Source of the DNA: Amycolatopsis australiensis
GTDB lineage: Bacteria > Actinomycetota > Actinomycetes > Mycobacteriales > Pseudonocardiaceae
NCBI RefSeq assembly: GCF_900119165.1
Contig: NZ_FPJG01000006.1
Span: forward strand, 3,844,001 to 3,908,000
Direction of reading: 5' to 3'
Length of the DNA stretch: 64,000 nt
This document shows positions 19,701 through 31,200 of this stretch, piece by piece. The notes beneath the pieces are model-generated. The model saw only the letters and a list, made by a program, of their open reading frames with translations, searched no databases and had not been told where the DNA came from. The stretch's first letter is position 1; the number at the start of each line of letters is the position of its first letter. The translations under genes and the position numbers were made by a program.

Positions 19701-22110
19701 CGTGACGCCGGTCCCGGCGCCCGAACCGGCCGGGACGTGGCCGCCGTCCGGGGCCGAGCCGATCGACCTCGACGGGCTCTACGACCGCGTCGCGGAGAAC
19801 GGGTTCGGCTACGGCCCCGCGTTCCGCGGACTGCGGCGCGCCTGGCGCGCCGGCGACGAGATCTTCGCCGAGGTCGCCCTGCCCGAGGCGGAGCGGGCTG
19901 AAGCCGGGCGTTTCGGCCTCCACCCGGCGCTGCTCGACGCCGCCCTGCACACCGTCGCGCTGCGCGACGGAAGCCGCGCGGTCCTGCCGTTCGCCTGGTC
20001 CGGGGTGACGCTGCACGCCGGCGGCGCCGCGGCCCTGCGGGTGCGCGTGAGCGGGCGGGACCAGGACGAGGTGACCCTGGCGGTGGCCGGCGAGGACGGG
20101 CTGCCGGTGGCCACTGTCGGCTCGCTGACGCTGCGGCCGGTCTCGGCCGAGCAGCTCGACGTCGCCCGGTCGGCCTACCACGAGTCGCTGTTCCGGGTGG
20201 GCTGGGTGCTGGCCCCGATCAGCCCGGTCAGCCACCCGGCGACCGAACGCTGGGCCGTGGTCGGGGTCGACGTCGGCGTCCGCGTGACCAAGGCGCTCGG
20301 GACGGCCGGGGTCCCGGTGGAGTCCCACCCGGACTTCGACGCGCTCGGCGCGGCCGTGGACGCGGGTGCCCCGGTGCCCGGGGTGATCGTGGTGACCTGC
20401 GGCTCGAGCTGCGGCGACGACGTGCCCCTGGCGGTGCGGACCGCCACCCACGGCGCGCTGGAGCAGGTGCAGGAGTGGCTGGCCAGCGAGCGGTTCGCCG
20501 GCTCCCGCCTGGTCTTCGTCACCCAGCGCGCGATCGCGACCCGGGTCGGCGAAGGCATCACGGACCTCGCCACGGCGGCGGTCGTCGGCCTGGTGCGCTC
20601 GGCGCAGTCGGAGAACCCCGGCCGGTTCGTGCTGGTGGACCTCGACGACCGGGACGTCTCCTACGCGGCGCTGCCGTCCGCGGTGGCCTGCGGCGAGCCG
20701 CACGTCGCGGTCCGGGTCGGCGCGATCCAGGTGCCCCGGCTGGCCCGCGTCCCGGCGACGACCGCGGCCCCGGCGGCCGCGTGGGACCCCGACGGGACGG
20801 TGCTGATCACCGGCGCCACCGGGACGCTCGGCACGCTGGTCGCCCGGCACCTGGTGACGGCCCGGGGCATGCGGCGGCTGGTGCTGACCAGCCGCCGCGG
20901 CCCGGCGGCGGAAGGCGCGAAGGAGCTGGTGGAGGAGCTGACGGCGTGGGGCGCGGACGTCACCATCGCCGCCTGCGACGTCGCCGACCGGGACTCGCTG
21001 GCCGCGCTGCTCGCGGCCGTGCCCGCGGAACACCCGCTGACCGCGGTGGTGCACACCGCGGGCGTGCTCGACGACGGTGTCGTGTCGGCGCTGACCACCC
21101 GGCAGCTCGACACGGCGCTGCGGCCCAAGGTCGACGCGGCCTGGCACCTGCACGAGCTGACCGCCGGGATGGACCTGGCGGGGTTCGTGGTCTTCTCCTC
21201 GCTCGCCGGGACGTTCGGCGGCACGGGACAGGCGAACTACGCGGCGGCCAACGCGTTCCTCGACGCGCTGGCCCACGTGCGGCGCGCGGCGGGCCTGCCG
21301 GCGCTGTCGCTGGCGTGGGGCCTGTGGGCGGAGCGCAGCGGCATGACGGGCAAGCTCGGCGAGGCCGACCTGTCCCGCCTGGCCCGCGGCGGGGTCGAGC
21401 CGATGCCGTCGGACGAGGGCCTTGACCTGTTCGACATCGCGTGCACGCTCGACGAGGCGGTGCTGCTGCCGGTCCGGCTGGTCGTGGAGGCGATGCGCGA
21501 CCGCGTCGGCGAGGACGCGATCCCGGTGATCCTGCGCAGCCTGATCCGCACGCCGGTGCGCCGCGCGGTGAGCGCCGGCGTCGCCCCGGCCGACCCGGCG
21601 GACAGCCTGACCCACCGCTTGGCGGCGATGTCGGAAGCGGAACGGGAGGGCGCACTGCTGGACCTGGTCCGCACCCAGGCGGCCGCGGTGCTGGGCTATG
21701 CGGGCCCGGACGCGATCGAGCCGGACCGCGGGTTCCTGGAGCTGGGCTTCGACTCGCTGAGCGCGGTGGAGCTGCGCAACCTCCTCGGCGCGGCAACGGG
21801 GCTGCGGCTGCCGGCGACGCTGCTGTTCGACTACCCGTCGACGACGGTGCTGGCGGAGTACCTGCGTGCCGAGCTGGTGCCGGCGGTCCCGGCGGCGATC
21901 CTGCCGGCGCTGGCGGAGCTGGACCGGGTGGAGATCGCGTTGCCGGACCTGCTGGCGGACACGCAGGCACGCGAACGGCTGGGTACGCGGCTGCAGGAGC
22001 TGCTGGCACGGGTGACCGGCGCCGGCGCGGCAACGGCGGTCGAGGAGAGGCTGGAGTCGGCGACGGACGACGAGATGTTCGCGTTGATCGACGAACTCGA
22101 CCTCGACTGA
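7786..22110 (+). CDS. Gene B: type I modular PKS, three modules
   Basis: 4774-residue PKS subunit adding three extender units. Residues 1-33 form a charged coiled-coil docking segment ([20 protein letters not shown]). Domains by approximate residue: KS 34-460, AT 552-880, KR 950-1400, ACP 1436-1512; KS 1526-1950, AT 2048-2370, KR 2431-2850, ACP 2884-2966; KS 2978-3400, AT 3503-3830, DH 3841-4125, KR 4133-4570, ACP 4624-4700; C-terminal docking tail to 4774 ending [14 protein letters not shown]. The first two ATs read as methylmalonyl, the third as malonyl. The last module reduces and dehydrates, leaving an alkene. The start is fixed by AGGAG and by the docking motif shared with genes C-E. The first KS is odd: DTMCSSS replaces DTACSSS. 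Gene C follows after 90 nt. Product unknown. Confidence 0.97.
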   Translation: MRNEDKLRDYLKRVTADLKLANRRLHDVTERRAEPIAIVAMSCRLPGGVSTPEQLSDLVAEGRDAVSPWPADRGWDPDLYDPDPERTGRSYVRDGCFLADAAQFDPAFFGISPREAVAMDPQQRLLLETAWEAFERAKLDAAALRGSRTGVFVGASNQGYAGGLVTAPEGLEGLLLTGGSAAVLSGRLAYTFGLEGPAVTVDTMCSSSLVALHLAVSALRNDECAMALACGATVMANPRNFVEFSRQRGLSADGRCRAFSADADGTGWGEGVGVLLLERLSDARRHGHPVLAVVRGTAINQDGASNGLTAPNGLAQQRVIEAALADARLAPEQVDAVEAHGTGTKLGDPIEAQALQATYGRDRERPLLLGTVKSNIGHTQAASGVAGVIKMVLALRAGLLPKTLFAGEPTPHVDWTAGRVALLTEPAEWPETGAPRRAGVSSFGGSGTNAHVVLEGVAEEPPVAEESTADTAVWVLSGRSEAALKARAADLAELPDANIADVGWSLAHTRSAFEHRAAVVGRDLPALLAGVREIAGSGTAAGVGGEATAVGGTVLVFPGQGAQWAGMAVDLLGESPVFAERMAECEAALASFVDWKLTGVLGDAAALERVDVVQPVSWAVMVSLAALWAAHGVTPDAVVGHSQGEIAAAVVAGALSLSDGAKVVALRSKLIAGRLAGLGAMASVAAPEGRVAALLADGVSIAAVNGPASVVISGEVAAVEAALARAEAEGLRVRRIPVDYASHSAVVEVLETELLEALAGLEPRPARITFVSSVTGEIAEPLDAGYWYRNLRQRVRFQEATETLVAAGHRFFVESSPHPVLGGGIQDTLDDTLEPGSAAVVGTLRRGEGGLTRFLTSLAQLWTRGRDVDWTAVHPGARPVALPTYPFQRQRYWLDTPAGTAAADDGFWTAVEDGALTEQLGVTAETPWQDVLPALADWRRRRTELSTVDQWRYRITWHPVAEPTPAPAGTWLVVNAPDVCLDALEKAGARVRTLRVGETDDRASLAERLRGETELAGVLSLLALDERPHATHPVLTTGLAANLLLSQALGDAGIAAPLWLATQGAAVVVPGDELPHPGQATTWGLGRVLALEHPDRWGGLVDLPETLDERAASRLCAVLTGIDAEDQLAVRESGIHLRRLRRAPLTGTAPEWRTSGTALITGGTGGLGAHVARWLAGRGAEHLVLTSRRGPDAPGAAELREELEALGVRVTIAACDVADRDALASLVSGLTEIRAVVHTAGVGLLAPLAATTLPEFEEGARAKLAGARHLDALFGEAGLDAFVLYSSVAGVWGSGDHGAYAAANAYVDALAESRRARGLAGTSVAWGIWAGDGMVSDVVADQLKWRGIPFMAPEPALLGLGQVLDHDEPFLAVADIDWARFVPVFTAARPRPLLSEVPEVAAVLAAEPEVIEDQTGAAGALRAKLSGLSEPDQDRELLGLVRKHAAAVLGYAGPDDVDAGRAFRELGFDSLTAIDLRNRLTAATGLKLSATLVFDYPNATALARHVRTELLGVAVPAVAAAGTATDEPLAIVGMSCRFAGGVGSPQQLWELMLAEADVIGEFPGDRGWHPGTLYDPDPDRAGHSYTRAGGFLAGAAEFDPAFFGISPREALAMDPQQRVVMEASWEAFEDAGLGQAAVRGSRTGVFVGASGHDYGPRLREVPEGVEGHLVTGGTGSVTSGRVAYTFGLEGPAVTIDTGCSSSLVALHLAGQALRSGECDLALAGGVAVMSTPAPFVAFSRQRALAADGRSKPFSAEADGMGLAEGVGMLLVERLSDARRHGHRVLAVVRGTATNQDGASNGLTAPNGPSQQRVIRSALAAAGLEPSDVDAVEAHGTGTTLGDPIEAQALMATYGRDRAEPLWLGSVKSNIGHSQAAAGAAGVIKMVLAMRHGVLPRSLHSEHPSPHVDWAGGPLKLLTEATPWPDKPGPRRAGVSSFGVGGTNAHVVLEHAPEPEPGVVREPVAGPTPWLVSARAAAGVPAQAEKLAAFAGDTDIADIGWSLATTRTAFEHRAVVLGDDRAELLAGLRDLATGMPGASVVTGVAAPAGRTVFVFPGQGAQWAGMAVELLDSAPVFAERFAECAAALESFVDWSPAAVLRGAESLDRVDVVQPLSWAVMVSLAALWQSHGVTPDAVAGHSQGEIAAAVVAGGLSLADGARVAALRSKAIAAGLAGRGGMASVALGAERVERLLAEWDGRITIAAFNSPSSTVVCGDPAALDELLAQCEADGVRARLIPVDYASHSAHVAAIEAELLAALAPIEPRTGEIPFYSTVSAEPVDTAALDAAYWYRNLRQPVLFGQTVEVLAAREHSVFVEVSPHPVVSAAIAETVPGAVVAGTLRRGEGGPARFRRSLAELHVRGVEVDWAPVFPGAATVPLPTYAFQHQRYWLDAPARGAGALDDEFWAAVERADLGALAAWRAERLLESTVDGWRYRVDWTPLTVASGTVVANWLVVAPAGYDARELADGLGARLLVLPSDVDRARCAELLSEAGPCEGVLSLLALDGLEPNLTLLHALGDAGIDAPLWWATSGAVSTGAADPIRAAAQALTWGFGRIAAMEYPQRFGGLVDLPAELDARVPARLAAVLGTPSDEDQVAVRASGVFGRRFVRAAPARATTTPWRPSGTVLLTGGTGGIGAHVARWLARAGAERLVLTSRRGHAPAGLAAELADLGTELTVAACDVADRGRLAALLDGLPGLTAVVHAAAVLDDGVIDGLTPERIAAVLRPKAEAARHLHELTADRDLSAFVLFSSLAGTLGGPGQASYAAANAYLDALARERRAAGLPATSIAWGAWGGGGAGEGLAGQGLPAMAPEPALLALQQALDEDETVLAVADIRWDRYRKTLALGRPGAALRGIPEAVASADGGGTGWAQRLAGLEAAEQHRLVLELIRAEAAVALGYPGPASIEPDRAFRDLGFDSLTAVDLRNRLGEVTGLRLPVTLVFDHPTATVLAEHVRRELAGDTAPDTAAPVTAVTEDPIAIVAMSCRYPGGVADPEQLWRLVAEGVDAVGEFPADRGWDLDRHYDADPDKAGTFYTRGGGFLHDAAEFDPAFFGIAPREAPAIDPQQRLLLETSWEALERAGLDPKLLRGSRTGVFVGSNYHDYGTRLRHAPGEFEGHLATGSAGSVASGRIAYTFGLEGPAVTVDTACSSSLVALHWAVRALRSGECDLALAGGVTVISSVDTFVEFSRQRALSPDGRCRAFSAGADGAGWAEGAGMVLVERLSDARRLGHPVLAVVRGSAVNSDGASNGLTAPSGPAQQRVIRAALADAGLPPSEVDAVEAHGTGTPLGDPIEAQALIATYGQDRERPLWLGSVKSNIGHTQAASGIAGVIKMVQALRHGVLPRTLHAETPSPHVDWAAGHVRLLSEPVEWAANGHPRRAGVSSFGVSGTNVHAILEEAPEVPGPPEAATAQRLTAWPVSARSEAALRAQARRLLAFTEPGTRSEVDAVDVARSLGARTRFDHRAVVVGEDLAELRAGLAALAADRPAAGLRRHTARAGRTAFLFTGQGAQRPGMGRQLYERFPVFADAFDAVCAHLDPALRDVVFGDDAAPLDRTAVTQPALFALEVALFRLLESWDVHADFLAGHSVGELAAAHVAGVLSLADAAKLVSARGRLMEALPAGGAMVAIAAPEAEVVPLLGERVSLAAVNGPEAVVVSGETEAVLALKDHFAALGRKTRRLDVSHAFHSPLMEPMLAEFAEVAAGLTYHRPRIPVVAAGDVATPEHWVRHVREAVRFADAVATMTAEGVNRFVELGPDAVLAALVPDCAGPAELSVGALLRKGHDEERSLLTALAGLHVSGADVGWAAVRGGGRHVELPTYPFQRERYWLDAPAVTGGLTAAGLGETTHPLLGASVPLAGSDGALFTGLLSVASHPLLAQHVVLGTVLLPGTAFLELAVHAAEQVGCERVEELTLAAPLVLPETGGVRLQVAVGGPDEYGNRPIGIHSRAGDALEDEPWTTHATGTLAVTPVPAPEPAGTWPPSGAEPIDLDGLYDRVAENGFGYGPAFRGLRRAWRAGDEIFAEVALPEAERAEAGRFGLHPALLDAALHTVALRDGSRAVLPFAWSGVTLHAGGAAALRVRVSGRDQDEVTLAVAGEDGLPVATVGSLTLRPVSAEQLDVARSAYHESLFRVGWVLAPISPVSHPATERWAVVGVDVGVRVTKALGTAGVPVESHPDFDALGAAVDAGAPVPGVIVVTCGSSCGDDVPLAVRTATHGALEQVQEWLASERFAGSRLVFVTQRAIATRVGEGITDLATAAVVGLVRSAQSENPGRFVLVDLDDRDVSYAALPSAVACGEPHVAVRVGAIQVPRLARVPATTAAPAAAWDPDGTVLITGATGTLGTLVARHLVTARGMRRLVLTSRRGPAAEGAKELVEELTAWGADVTIAACDVADRDSLAALLAAVPAEHPLTAVVHTAGVLDDGVVSALTTRQLDTALRPKVDAAWHLHELTAGMDLAGFVVFSSLAGTFGGTGQANYAAANAFLDALAHVRRAAGLPALSLAWGLWAERSGMTGKLGEADLSRLARGGVEPMPSDEGLDLFDIACTLDEAVLLPVRLVVEAMRDRVGEDAIPVILRSLIRTPVRRAVSAGVAPADPADSLTHRLAAMSEAEREGALLDLVRTQAAAVLGYAGPDAIEPDRGFLELGFDSLSAVELRNLLGAATGLRLPATLLFDYPSTTVLAEYLRAELVPAVPAAILPALAELDRVEIALPDLLADTQARERLGTRLQELLARVTGAGAATAVEERLESATDDEMFALIDELDLD
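7885..12330 (+). other. Module 3: KS(DTMCSSS)-AT(mM)-KR(A2-like)-ACP
   Basis: KS Cys codon 8398-8400 sits in VDTMCSSS, with Met where the usual Ala stands; EAHGTGT and KSNIGHT are intact, so it is probably functional. AT: GHSQGE and YASH (10003-10014), methylmalonyl. KR: GGTGGLG, Trp in AGVWGSG and His (11674-11676) three residues before Tyr, no LDD: A2-like, predicted to give an epimerised methyl with L-hydroxyl. ACP Ser codon 12193-12195. As the entry module of gene B it receives the chain from gene A through docking. Confidence 0.9.
12361..16690 (+). other. Module 4: KS-AT(mM)-KR(B, LDD)-ACP
   Basis: KS nucleophile is in DTGCSSS (Cys codon 12880-12882). AT has GHSQGE and YASH (Tyr codon at 14503): methylmalonyl. 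KR carries LDD at 15910-15918, GGTGGIG and the Ser/Tyr/Asn set, so it is B-type (D-hydroxyl). A Pro five residues before the catalytic Tyr (GGPGQASY) suggests the epimerising B2 class, though that subtype call is tentative. ACP Ser codon 16546-16548. No DH: the AT is followed by the KR structural subdomain, DGWRYRVDW. Confidence 0.9.
16717..21880 (+). other. Module 5: KS-AT(mal)-DH-KR(B)-ACP
   Basis: KS: DTACSSS (Cys codon 17236-17238); the usual MDPQQR reads IDPQQR. AT: GHSVGE and HAFH (18850-18861), the malonyl-CoA signature. DH: HxxxGxxxxP motif at 19438-19467 ([10 protein letters not shown]) and the second catalytic Asp in [14 protein letters not shown] at 21067-21075, no Trp, no Pro before Tyr: B1-like, matching the usual D-hydroxyl substrate of a DH for a trans alkene. 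The linker between the KR structural and catalytic halves is short, so there is no ER. ACP Ser codon 21754-21756. Confidence 0.92.
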
Positions 22111-22200
22111 CGGGTCCGCCGGAGATGCCGAGTCTAGGGATTTGCGGGTGCCGCGTGCGGTTCACTCGAGGCGACCACGCCGTGAACCTGGAGGTACCTG
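22111..22200 (+). other. 90-nt gap between genes B and C
   Basis: The largest non-coding gap in the window. It ends with the ribosome binding site of gene C. I see no convincing -35/-10 pair, no hairpin terminator and no operator-like repeat. An internal promoter cannot be excluded, but nothing visible supports one. Confidence 0.5.
22190..22200 (+). promoter_or_regulatory. Ribosome binding site of gene C
   Basis: GGAGG at 22190-22194 lies 6 nt before GTG at 22201. A second in-frame GTG at 22207 would be 12 nt away, so 22201 is the preferred start. Confidence 0.75.
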
Positions 22201-25200
22201 GTGGCAGTGTCTTCGGACAAGGACAAGGTCGTCGAAGCGCTCCGGGCGTCCTTGCGGGACAACAAGCGGCTGCGGGAACAGAACGACCGGCTCGCCGCGG
22301 CGTCGCGCGAACCCATCGCCGTCGTCGCCATGGGGTGCCGGTTTCCCGGCGGGGTCGCCACGCCCGAACAGCTGTGGGAGCTGCTTGTCGACGGCACCGA
22401 CGCCATCTCCGCCTTCCCGGCCGACCGGGACTGGCCCGCCGGTGAGCTGGCCAGCAACACCGCCGAGGGCGGGTTCCTCGACTGCGCCGGCGACTTCGAC
22501 CCCGCCTTCTTCGGGATCTCGCCCCGCGAGGCGCTCGCCATGGACCCGCAGCAGCGGCTGCTGCTCGAAGTCTCCTGGGAGACCTTCGAACGCGCCGGGC
22601 TCGACCCGCGCGGCCTGCGCGCCGGCGACACCGGCGTCTTCATCGGCTGCAGCAACCAGGCCTACGGCACCACGGACGTCCCCGACGAGCTGCGCGGCCA
22701 CCTGCTCACCGGCAACGCCGTGTCCGTCGCGTCCGGGCGGCTGGCCTACACCTTCGGTCTCGAAGGACCCACCGTCACCGTCGACACCGCGTGCTCGTCG
22801 TCGCTGGTCGCGCTGCATCTCGCCGTGCAGGCGCTGCGCGCGCGGGAGTGCTCGATGGCGCTCGCCGGCGGGGTCACCGTCATGGCCACGCCCGCGGTGT
22901 TCGTCGAGTTCACCAGCCAGGGCGGGGTTTCCGCGTCCGGGCGGTGCCAGTCGTTCGCCGACACCGCCGACGGCACCGGCTGGGGCGAAGGCGCCGGCGT
23001 GCTGCTGGTCGAGCGGCTGGCCGACGCGCGCCGCAACGGCCATCCCGTGCTCGCCGTCCTGCGTGGCTCCGCGGTCAACTCCGACGGCGCGTCCAACGGC
23101 CTCACCGCGCCCAACGGCCTTTCGCAGCAACGCGTCATCCGCGCCGCCCTCGCCAACGCCGGCCTGGAACCGTCCGAAGTGGACGCGGTCGAGGCGCACG
23201 GGACCGGGACCACGCTCGGCGACCCGATCGAAGCGCAGGCCCTGCTGGCCACCTACGGCCGGAACCGCGCCCATCCGCTGCGGCTCGGCTCGATCAAGTC
23301 CAACATCGGGCACACCCAGGCCGCCGCCGGCGTCGCCGGGGTGATGAAGATGGTCCTGGCGCTGCGCCACGGCGTGCTGCCGCGCACGCTGCACGTCACG
23401 CGGCCGTCGTCGCAAGTGGACTGGACGCGCGGATCGGTCGAGCTGCTGACGGAGAACGCGCCGTGGCCGGACACCGGCGCGCCGCGCCGGGCCGGGGTGT
23501 CCTCGTTCGGCGTCGGCGGCACCAACGCCCACGTCGTCCTCGAAGCGGCCGAGGCCACGGCGGAGCCGGAGGGGTCAGGGACACCTCCCGGCCCCGCCGT
23601 GTGGCTGCTGTCGGCGCGGACCGCCGAGGCGCTGCGCGCGCAGGCCGGCCGGCTGCGCGAGCACGCCGGTGACCGCCGGCCGGGCGACGTCGGCCTGACG
23701 CTGGCCACCGCCCGCACCGCCTGGGAGCACCGCGCCGCCGTGGTCGGCGGCACCGTCGAAGACCTCGTCCGCGGCCTGGACGCCGTCGCGGACGGCAAGC
23801 CGTCGGCCGCGGTGGTCCACGGGGTCGCCGCGCCGCCGGGCAAGACGGCGTTCGTCTTCCCCGGCCAGGGCGCGCAGTGGGCCGGGATGGCCGTGGATCT
23901 CCTGCGCGAGTCGCCGGTTTTCGCCGCCCGGATGGAAGAATGCGCGGCGGCGCTGGCTCCTTACGTGGACTGGCCGCTGACCGGCGTCCTGGGTGACGCG
24001 GCGGCTCTCGAGCGGGTCGACGTCGTGCAGCCGGCGTCGTGGGCGGTGATGGTGTCGCTGGCGGCGCTCTGGCGGGCGCACGGGGTCGAGCCCGGCGCGG
24101 TCGTCGGGCACTCCCAGGGTGAGATCGCCGCCGCCGTGGTCGCGGGCGCACTGTCCATCGAGGACGGTGCGCGGGTGGTCGCGCTGCGGAGCAGGCTCAT
24201 CGCCGAGCGGCTCGCCGGCCGGGGCGGGATGGCCTCGGTCGCGCTGCCGCCGGCGGAGGCGGCCGCGCGGCTGGACGACCGGATCGCGGTGGCGGCGGTC
24301 AACGGCCCGGCCTCGGTGGTGCTGTCCGGCGAGCCCGCGGCCCTCGACGAGCTGATCGAAACCCTGGTCGCCGAAGGGATCCGCGCGCGTCGCATCCCGG
24401 TGGACTACGCCTCGCACTCCGCGCACGTCGAGACCATCGAGGACGAGCTGCTCGCCGCGCTGGCCCCGATCGTCCCGCGCGAACCCGTGATCCCGGTCCA
24501 GTCGTCGGTGCTCGGCGACCGGGCCGGGGACATGGACGCCGCCTACTGGTACCGGAACCTGCGCCTGCCGGTCCGGTTCGACGCCGCCGTGCGCGGCCTG
24601 GCCGCGGCCGGGTACACCCGGTTCGTCGAGGTGAGCGCCCACCCCGTGCTCGCCGCCGCCGTGCCGGAGACGTGCGGGGACGCCGAGCCCGTCGTCGTCG
24701 GCTCACTGCGTCGCGGCGACGGCGGCCTGCCGCGCTTCCTGACGTCTCTGGCCGAGTTCTGGAGCCGCGGTGGTGAAGTGGAGTGGGCCGGGCTGTTCCC
24801 CGGCGCCCGGCTCACCGACCTGCCCACCTACCCCTTCCAGCGCGAACGCTTCTGGCTGACCGGCCCCGAGCGGACGGTTTCCGCTGCCGACCCGGCCGGC
24901 GAGCAGTTCTGGTCCGCTGTGGACAGTGGCGACGCCGGCGCGCTCGCCGAGTCGCTGAACCTGGACGCGTCGGCGCTCACGGACGTCCTGCCCGCGCTCA
25001 CCCAGTGGCACCGGCGCCGCCGCGAACAGTCCGTTGTGGACGGATGGCGGTACCGCATCGCCTGGCAGCCCGCGACGCTGCCCGACGCGGGCTTCGGCGG
25101 CCGCTGGCTGGTCGTCGTCCCGGCCGGGCACGCGGCGGACGAGCTGGCCGGCGGCCTGGCCGCGCACGGCGCCGAGCCGGTCCTGCTGACCGTCGACCCC

Positions 25201-28200
25201 GGCGCCGGCCGGGCCCGGCTCGCCGAACTGCTCGCCGGGGCCGCCGAGGACGTCTCCGGTGTGCTGTCCCTGCTCGCTTTCGCGGATGACGGCCTCGCCG
25301 CCACCGTCGAGCTGGTCCAGGCACTGGGCGACGCCGGGGTGCCCGCGCCGCTGTGGCTGCTGACCCGCGGCGCCGTCGCCACCGGCCGCGCCGACCGGCT
25401 GACCGGCCCGGCGCAGGCCCAGATCTGGGGCATGGGCCGGGTGGCGGCCCTGGAGCACCCGGACCGCTGGGGCGGCCTCGCCGACCTGCCCGAGCGCCTC
25501 GACGAGCGCGCGATCGGCAGGCTCTGCCGGGTGCTCGCCGGGACGAGCGGCGAGGACCAGGTCGCGGTCCGCGCGTCCGGGATCCTGGTCCGCCGCCTGG
25601 TGCCGGCGCCGCTGGGTCCCGGCGGGGCGGGGGAGTGGCGGACGAGCGGGACCGCGCTGGTCACCGGCGGCACCGGCGCGCTCGGCGCGCACGTGGCCCG
25701 CTGGCTGGCCGCGGCGGGGGCCGAACACCTCGTCCTGACCGGCCGCCGCGGTCCCGGCGCGCCCGGCGCCGCCGAACTGCGGGAGGAACTCGAGGCGCTC
25801 GGCGTCGAGGTGACGATCGCCGCGTGCGACGTCGCCGACCGCGACGCCCTGGCCGCGCTGCTGGCCGGCGTCGAGCCCCGGACCGTGGTGCACGCGGCCG
25901 GGCTGGGCCGCTCGGCGGCCCTCGACACCACCGGCCGCGCGGAGATCGACGACACGCTGCGCGCGAAAGTCGCCGGCGCCGCCAACCTGGACGCCCTGCT
26001 TCCCGCGGACCTCGACGCCTTCGTGCTGTTCTCCTCCAACGCCGGGGTCTGGGGCGGGGGCGGCCAAGCCGCGTACGCCGCGGCCAACGCCTACCTCGAC
26101 GCCCTCGCCCAGCACCGCCGCGACCGCGGTCTCCGCGCGACGTCCGTGGCGTGGGGTGCCTGGGCCGGCGCGGGCATGACCGGCGACGCCTCCGGGGAAC
26201 AGCTGCGCCGCCGGGGCGTCCGCGCGATGGACCCCGCGCTCGCGCTCACCGTGCTGGGACAGGCACTGGCGGCCGACGAGACGTTCCTCGCCGTCGCCGA
26301 CGTGGACTGGGCGCGGTTCGTCCCCGCCTTCACCGCCGCCCGCCCGCGGCCGCTGCTCGACGAGCTGCCGGAGGTCCGCCGCGTCCTCGAGACCGCGCCC
26401 GGGACGTCCGGTTCTTCCTTGGCCCGGGAACTTTCCGGCCTCAGCGAGCGCGCGCGGGCCGAGGCCCTGCTCGACCTCGTGCGCGCCGAGACCGCCGCCG
26501 TGCTGGGCTACCCCGGGCCGGAGGCGGTCGAGCCGGACCGGGCCTTCCGCGACCTCGGCGTGGACTCGCTGATCGCGCTGGAGGTGCGCAACCGGCTCGT
26601 CGCGGCGACCGGGCTCGCGCTGCCCGCCGTCGTCCTGTTCGACCACCCGGACCCGCGGCGGCTCGCCGCGCTGCTCGGACGCGAGCTGCTCGACACCGGC
26701 CCGGTGGCGGCCGATCGGCTCGGGTCCGAAGCCGACCGCGCCGAGCCGATCGCCATCGTCGCCATGGCGTGCCGGCTGCCCGGGGACGTCCGGTCGCCGG
26801 AAGACCTGTGGGACCTCGTTTCCGCGGGCGCCGAGGGCCTCTCGGCGTTCCCTGCCGACCGCGGCTGGGACCTCGACGCGGTGACCGGCGTCGGCGGGTT
26901 CGTCCACGACGCCGACGAGTTCGACGCGGACTTCTTCGGGATCTCGCCACGCGAGGCGACGGCGATGGACCCGCAGCAGCGGCTGCTGCTGGAAAGCGCC
27001 TGGGAGCTCTTCGAGCGCGCCGGCATCGACCCGCGGTCCCTGCGCGGCAGCAGCGCCGGCGTGTTCGTCGGCTGCGGCACGCAGGGCTACGCGACCGGCC
27101 ACGCCGGAGCGGCCGACGAGGTTGAGGGGCACCTGCTGACCGGGAACGCCGGCGCGGTCGTGTCCGGCCGGGTGTCCTATGTGCTCGGCCTCGAAGGTCC
27201 CGCGGTGACCGTCGACACGGCCTGCTCGTCCTCGCTGGTGGCGCTGCACCTGGCCGCCCAGTCGGTCCGCTCCGGCGAGTCCTCGATGGCGGTGGCCGGC
27301 GGGGTCACGGTGATGGCGACACCCGGCGCGTTCCTGGAGTTCGGCAAGCAGGGCGGGCTCGCCGCGGACGGGCGGTGCAAGGCCTTCGCCGACGCGGCGG
27401 ACGGGACCGGCTGGGGCGAGGGCGTCGCGCTGGTGCTGGTCGAGCGGCTCTCGGACGCGCGACGGCTCGGCCACCCGGTGCTGGCGCTGCTGCGTGGCTC
27501 GGCGGTGAACTCCGACGGCGCGTCGAACGGCCTGAGCGCCCCGAACGGCCCGTCCCAGCAGCGGGTGATCACCGCGGCGCTGGCGAACGCGGGCCTGGCA
27601 CCGTCCGATGTGGACGCCGTCGAGGCGCACGGGACGGGCACCGCGCTCGGCGACCCGATCGAGGCGCAGGCCCTGCTGGCGACCTACGGCCGGGACCGGG
27701 AAGAGCCGCTGTGGCTGGGGTCGGTGAAGTCCAACATCGGCCACACGCAGGCGGCTTCCGGTGCCGTGGGCGTGCTCAAGATGGTGCTGGCCATGCACGG
27801 CGGGACGCTGCCGAAGACGCTGCACGTCGACCGGCCGTCGGAGCGGGTGGACTGGACGGCGGGCGAGGTCCGGCTGCTGACGGAGGCCCGGCCGTGGCCG
27901 GCGGGCGAGCGGCCGCGGCGTGCGGGCGTGTCCTCGTTCGGGGTGAGCGGCACCAACGCCCACGTCGTCCTCGAAGAGCCGCCCGCGGTTCCGGCCGCGC
28001 CCGGCGCGCCGGAGCCGGGCGTGCTGCCTTGGGTGCTGTCCGGCCGGACCGGGCAGGCCGTGCGCGACGCGGTGAGCGGGCTGGCCGGCGTCGGCGGTGA
28101 CCCGCTGGACGTCGCGTTCGCCTTGGCCGCGCGCACGCCGTTCGAGTACCGGACCGTGGTGGTGGGCGACGGCCGCGACGACCTCCTGGCCGGGCTCGCC

Positions 28201-31200
28201 GCGGCGGCACCCCAGGGGGCCGAGCCGGGGAAGACGGCGTTCCTCTTCCCGGGCCAGGGCGCGCAGCGCGCCGGGATGGGGGCGGAGCTGTACGCCCGGT
28301 TCCCGGTGTTCGCGGAGGCGTTCGACGCGGTGTGCGTGTACCTCGACCGGGAGCTGGACCGGCCGTTGCGGGACGTCGTCTTCGGCTCCGGAGACCTGCT
28401 GGACCGGACCGGCTACACGCAGCCCGCGCTGTTCGCGGTCGAGGTGGCGTTGTTCAGGTTGCTGGAGTCGTGGGGCGTGCGGCCGGACCACGTGGCCGGG
28501 CATTCGATCGGTGAGCTGGCGGCGGCGCACGTCGCCGGGGTGTTCTCACTGGCCGACGCGGCCAAGCTGGTGGCGGCCCGGGCGGGCCTGATGCAGGCGC
28601 TGCCGGGCGGCGGCGCGATGCTGGCCGTGCAGGCCACCGAGGACGAGGTCACGCCGCTGCTGGGCGACGGCGCCGGCCTGGCCGCGGTGAACGGGCCGGA
28701 AGCCGTGGTGGTGTCCGGCGAGGCCGGCGCGGTCGCGGCGGTCGAGCGGCAGTTCGCCGCGCTGGGCCGGAAAACCGGCCGGCTGGTGGTGTCCCACGCC
28801 TTCCACTCGGCCCTGGTGGACCCGATGCTGGGCGAGTTCGCCCGCGTCGCCGGGGAAGTGACCTACGCGGCGCCGGAGATCCCGCTGGTGTCCACTGTGT
28901 CCGGACAGCTCGCCGGGGACGAGATCCGCACCCCGGAGTACTGGGTGCGGCAGGTCCGCGAGCCGGTGCGGTTCGCCGACGCCACGCGGACCCTCGCCGG
29001 GGCCGGGGTCACCCGGGCGCTCGAACTCGGCCCGGGCGGTGTGCTGTCCGCGTTGGCGGCCGTGCCCTCGGCACCCGTGCTGCGCAAGGACCGCCCCGAA
29101 TACCCGAGCCTGCTGTCCGCGCTGGCCGACACGCACACGCGGGGGCACACCGTCGACTGGGTGGCGGTCCTGCGCGCGGCCCACCCGGGGCATGCGCCGC
29201 GGGCCGTCACGCTGCCCACTTATCCGTTCCAGCGCACGCGCTTCTGGCTGGAGACCTCGACGCGTCCCGAGCCCGACGAAGCGTTCTGGACGGCTGTCGA
29301 GAACGAAGACTTCGACGCCCTGGCGGCGTGGCGGGAACGCCGGCGACCGCGGCCGCCGGTCTACGACGTCACCTGGGAGCCCGTGGCCGAGCCGCCCGTC
29401 GCGCCGGCGGGCCGCTGGCTCGCCGTCGTCCCCGCCGGCGCGGACGCCGACCTGCGCGCGGCGTTGCCGGCCGACGTCCTCGAAGTCGCCGCCGGCGACG
29501 ACCGGGCGTCCCTCACCGCGAGCCTGCGGGGCCGGGAACCCGCCGGCGTGGTGTCCACCTTGGACGTCGCTGGTCAGCTGGCCCTGGTCCAGGCCCTCGG
29601 TGACGCCGGGATCGACGCGCCGCTGTGGTGCCTCACCCGCGGCGCGGTCGCCGCGGCCGACGGCGATGTGCCGGACCCGGCCCAGGCGATGGTCTGGGGC
29701 CTCGGGCGCACGGTCGCGCTGGAGCAGCCGCACCGCTGGGGTGGCCTGGTGGACCTGCCCGCCGACGCCGGCGAGCCGGCACTGCGCCGGTTGTCCGCGA
29801 TCCTCGGCGGCACCACCGGCGAAGACGAGATCGCCGTGCGCGGCACCGGAATCCTGGCCCGCCGCCTCACCCGCCCCGGCGTCGTGAATGGGAAACAGCG
29901 TGCTAACCCTGTTCCACACTCACGACCGGACTGGCGGCCCGGCGGCACCGTCCTCGTCACCGGTGGCACCGGCGCGCTCGGCCGGCACGTCGCCCGCTGG
30001 CTGGCCGGCGCCGGGGCCGGACGCCTCGTCCTGCTCAGCCGCCGCGGCCCGGACGCGCCCGGCGCGGCGGCCCTGCGCGACGAGCTGACCGGGCTCGGCG
30101 CCCGCGTCGACATCCTGGCCTGCGACGTCGCCGACCGGGAGGCGCTGGCCGCGGCCCTCGGCACCGCCGGTGACCTCACCGCCGTCTTCCACACCGCCGG
30201 GGTGCTGGCCGACGGCGTGCTCGAAGCCCTCACCCCGCAGCGGCTCGCCGAAGTCGTCGACGCCAAGGCCGGTTCCGCCCGGCACCTGCACGAGCTGACG
30301 GCCGGGCACCCGCTGGAGGCGTTCGTCCTGTTCTCCTCCTGCGCGGCCACCTTCGGCGCGGCGGGCCAGGCCAACTACGCGGCCGCCAACGCCTTCCTCG
30401 ACGCGCTCGCCGAACGGCGGCGGGCCCAGGGACTGCCCGCGACGTCGATCGCCTGGGGGCCGTGGGCCGACGGCGGGATGGCGGCGGCCCACGGCGAGCA
30501 CCTCGGCCGCACCGGGCTCGTCCCGCTGGGGCCCGGCCGGGCGGTCGCCGCGCTCGGGTCCGCGATCGGGCACGCCCGCGCGGCGGTCACCGTCGCCGAC
30601 GTCGACTGGGCCCGGTTCGCGCCTGCGCTCACCACGCACCGCCCGCGCCCGCTGATCGCCGGCCTGCCCGAAGCGCGCCGGCACGCCCCGGCGGCCACGG
30701 ACTCGCTCGCCGGCCGGCTCGCCGGGCTGTCCACCGCGGACGCCGACCGGCTGCTGCTCAAGGTGGTGCGGGAACAGATCGCGTTCGCGCTCGGCCACCG
30801 TTCGGCCGACGACGTCGCGCCCGGCCGCACGGTCAAGGAGCTGGGCTTCGACTCGCTGACCGCGGTCGAGCTGCGCAACCGCCTCGACACCGCCACCGGC
30901 CTGCGGCTGCCCGCCACGCTCGCGTTCGACTACCCGACCGCGACGGCGCTGGCGGCCCACCTGCGCGCGGAGCTGCTCGGCGCGGCCGGACCGGCACCGG
31001 CCGCGGCGGCCGCGCCGGACGCCGGCGAGCCGATCGCCATCGTCGGCATGAGCTGCCGCTTCCCCGGCGGCGTGCGGAATCCCGATCAGCTCTGGGCGTT
31101 GCTCGCCGAGGGCCGTGACGCGGTGACGGAGTTCCCGGCCGATCGCGGCTGGGACACCGACGCGCTCTACGACCCCGATCCCGGCCACGCCGGGACGACC

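Noticed and set aside
20740..20800. Enoylreductase in module 5
   Set aside because: Only a short Ala/Pro-rich linker separates the KR structural half from the Rossmann motif; there is no NFRDVL or GGVGMAA segment.
22111..22200. Internal promoter before gene C
   Set aside because: No credible -35/-10 pair in the gap; the only clear signal is the ribosome binding site.
29881..29926. Rho-independent terminator inside gene C
   Set aside because: No U-run follows, the hairpin is mid-gene, and the reading frame and KR continue intact beyond it. Partial attenuation is not excluded.
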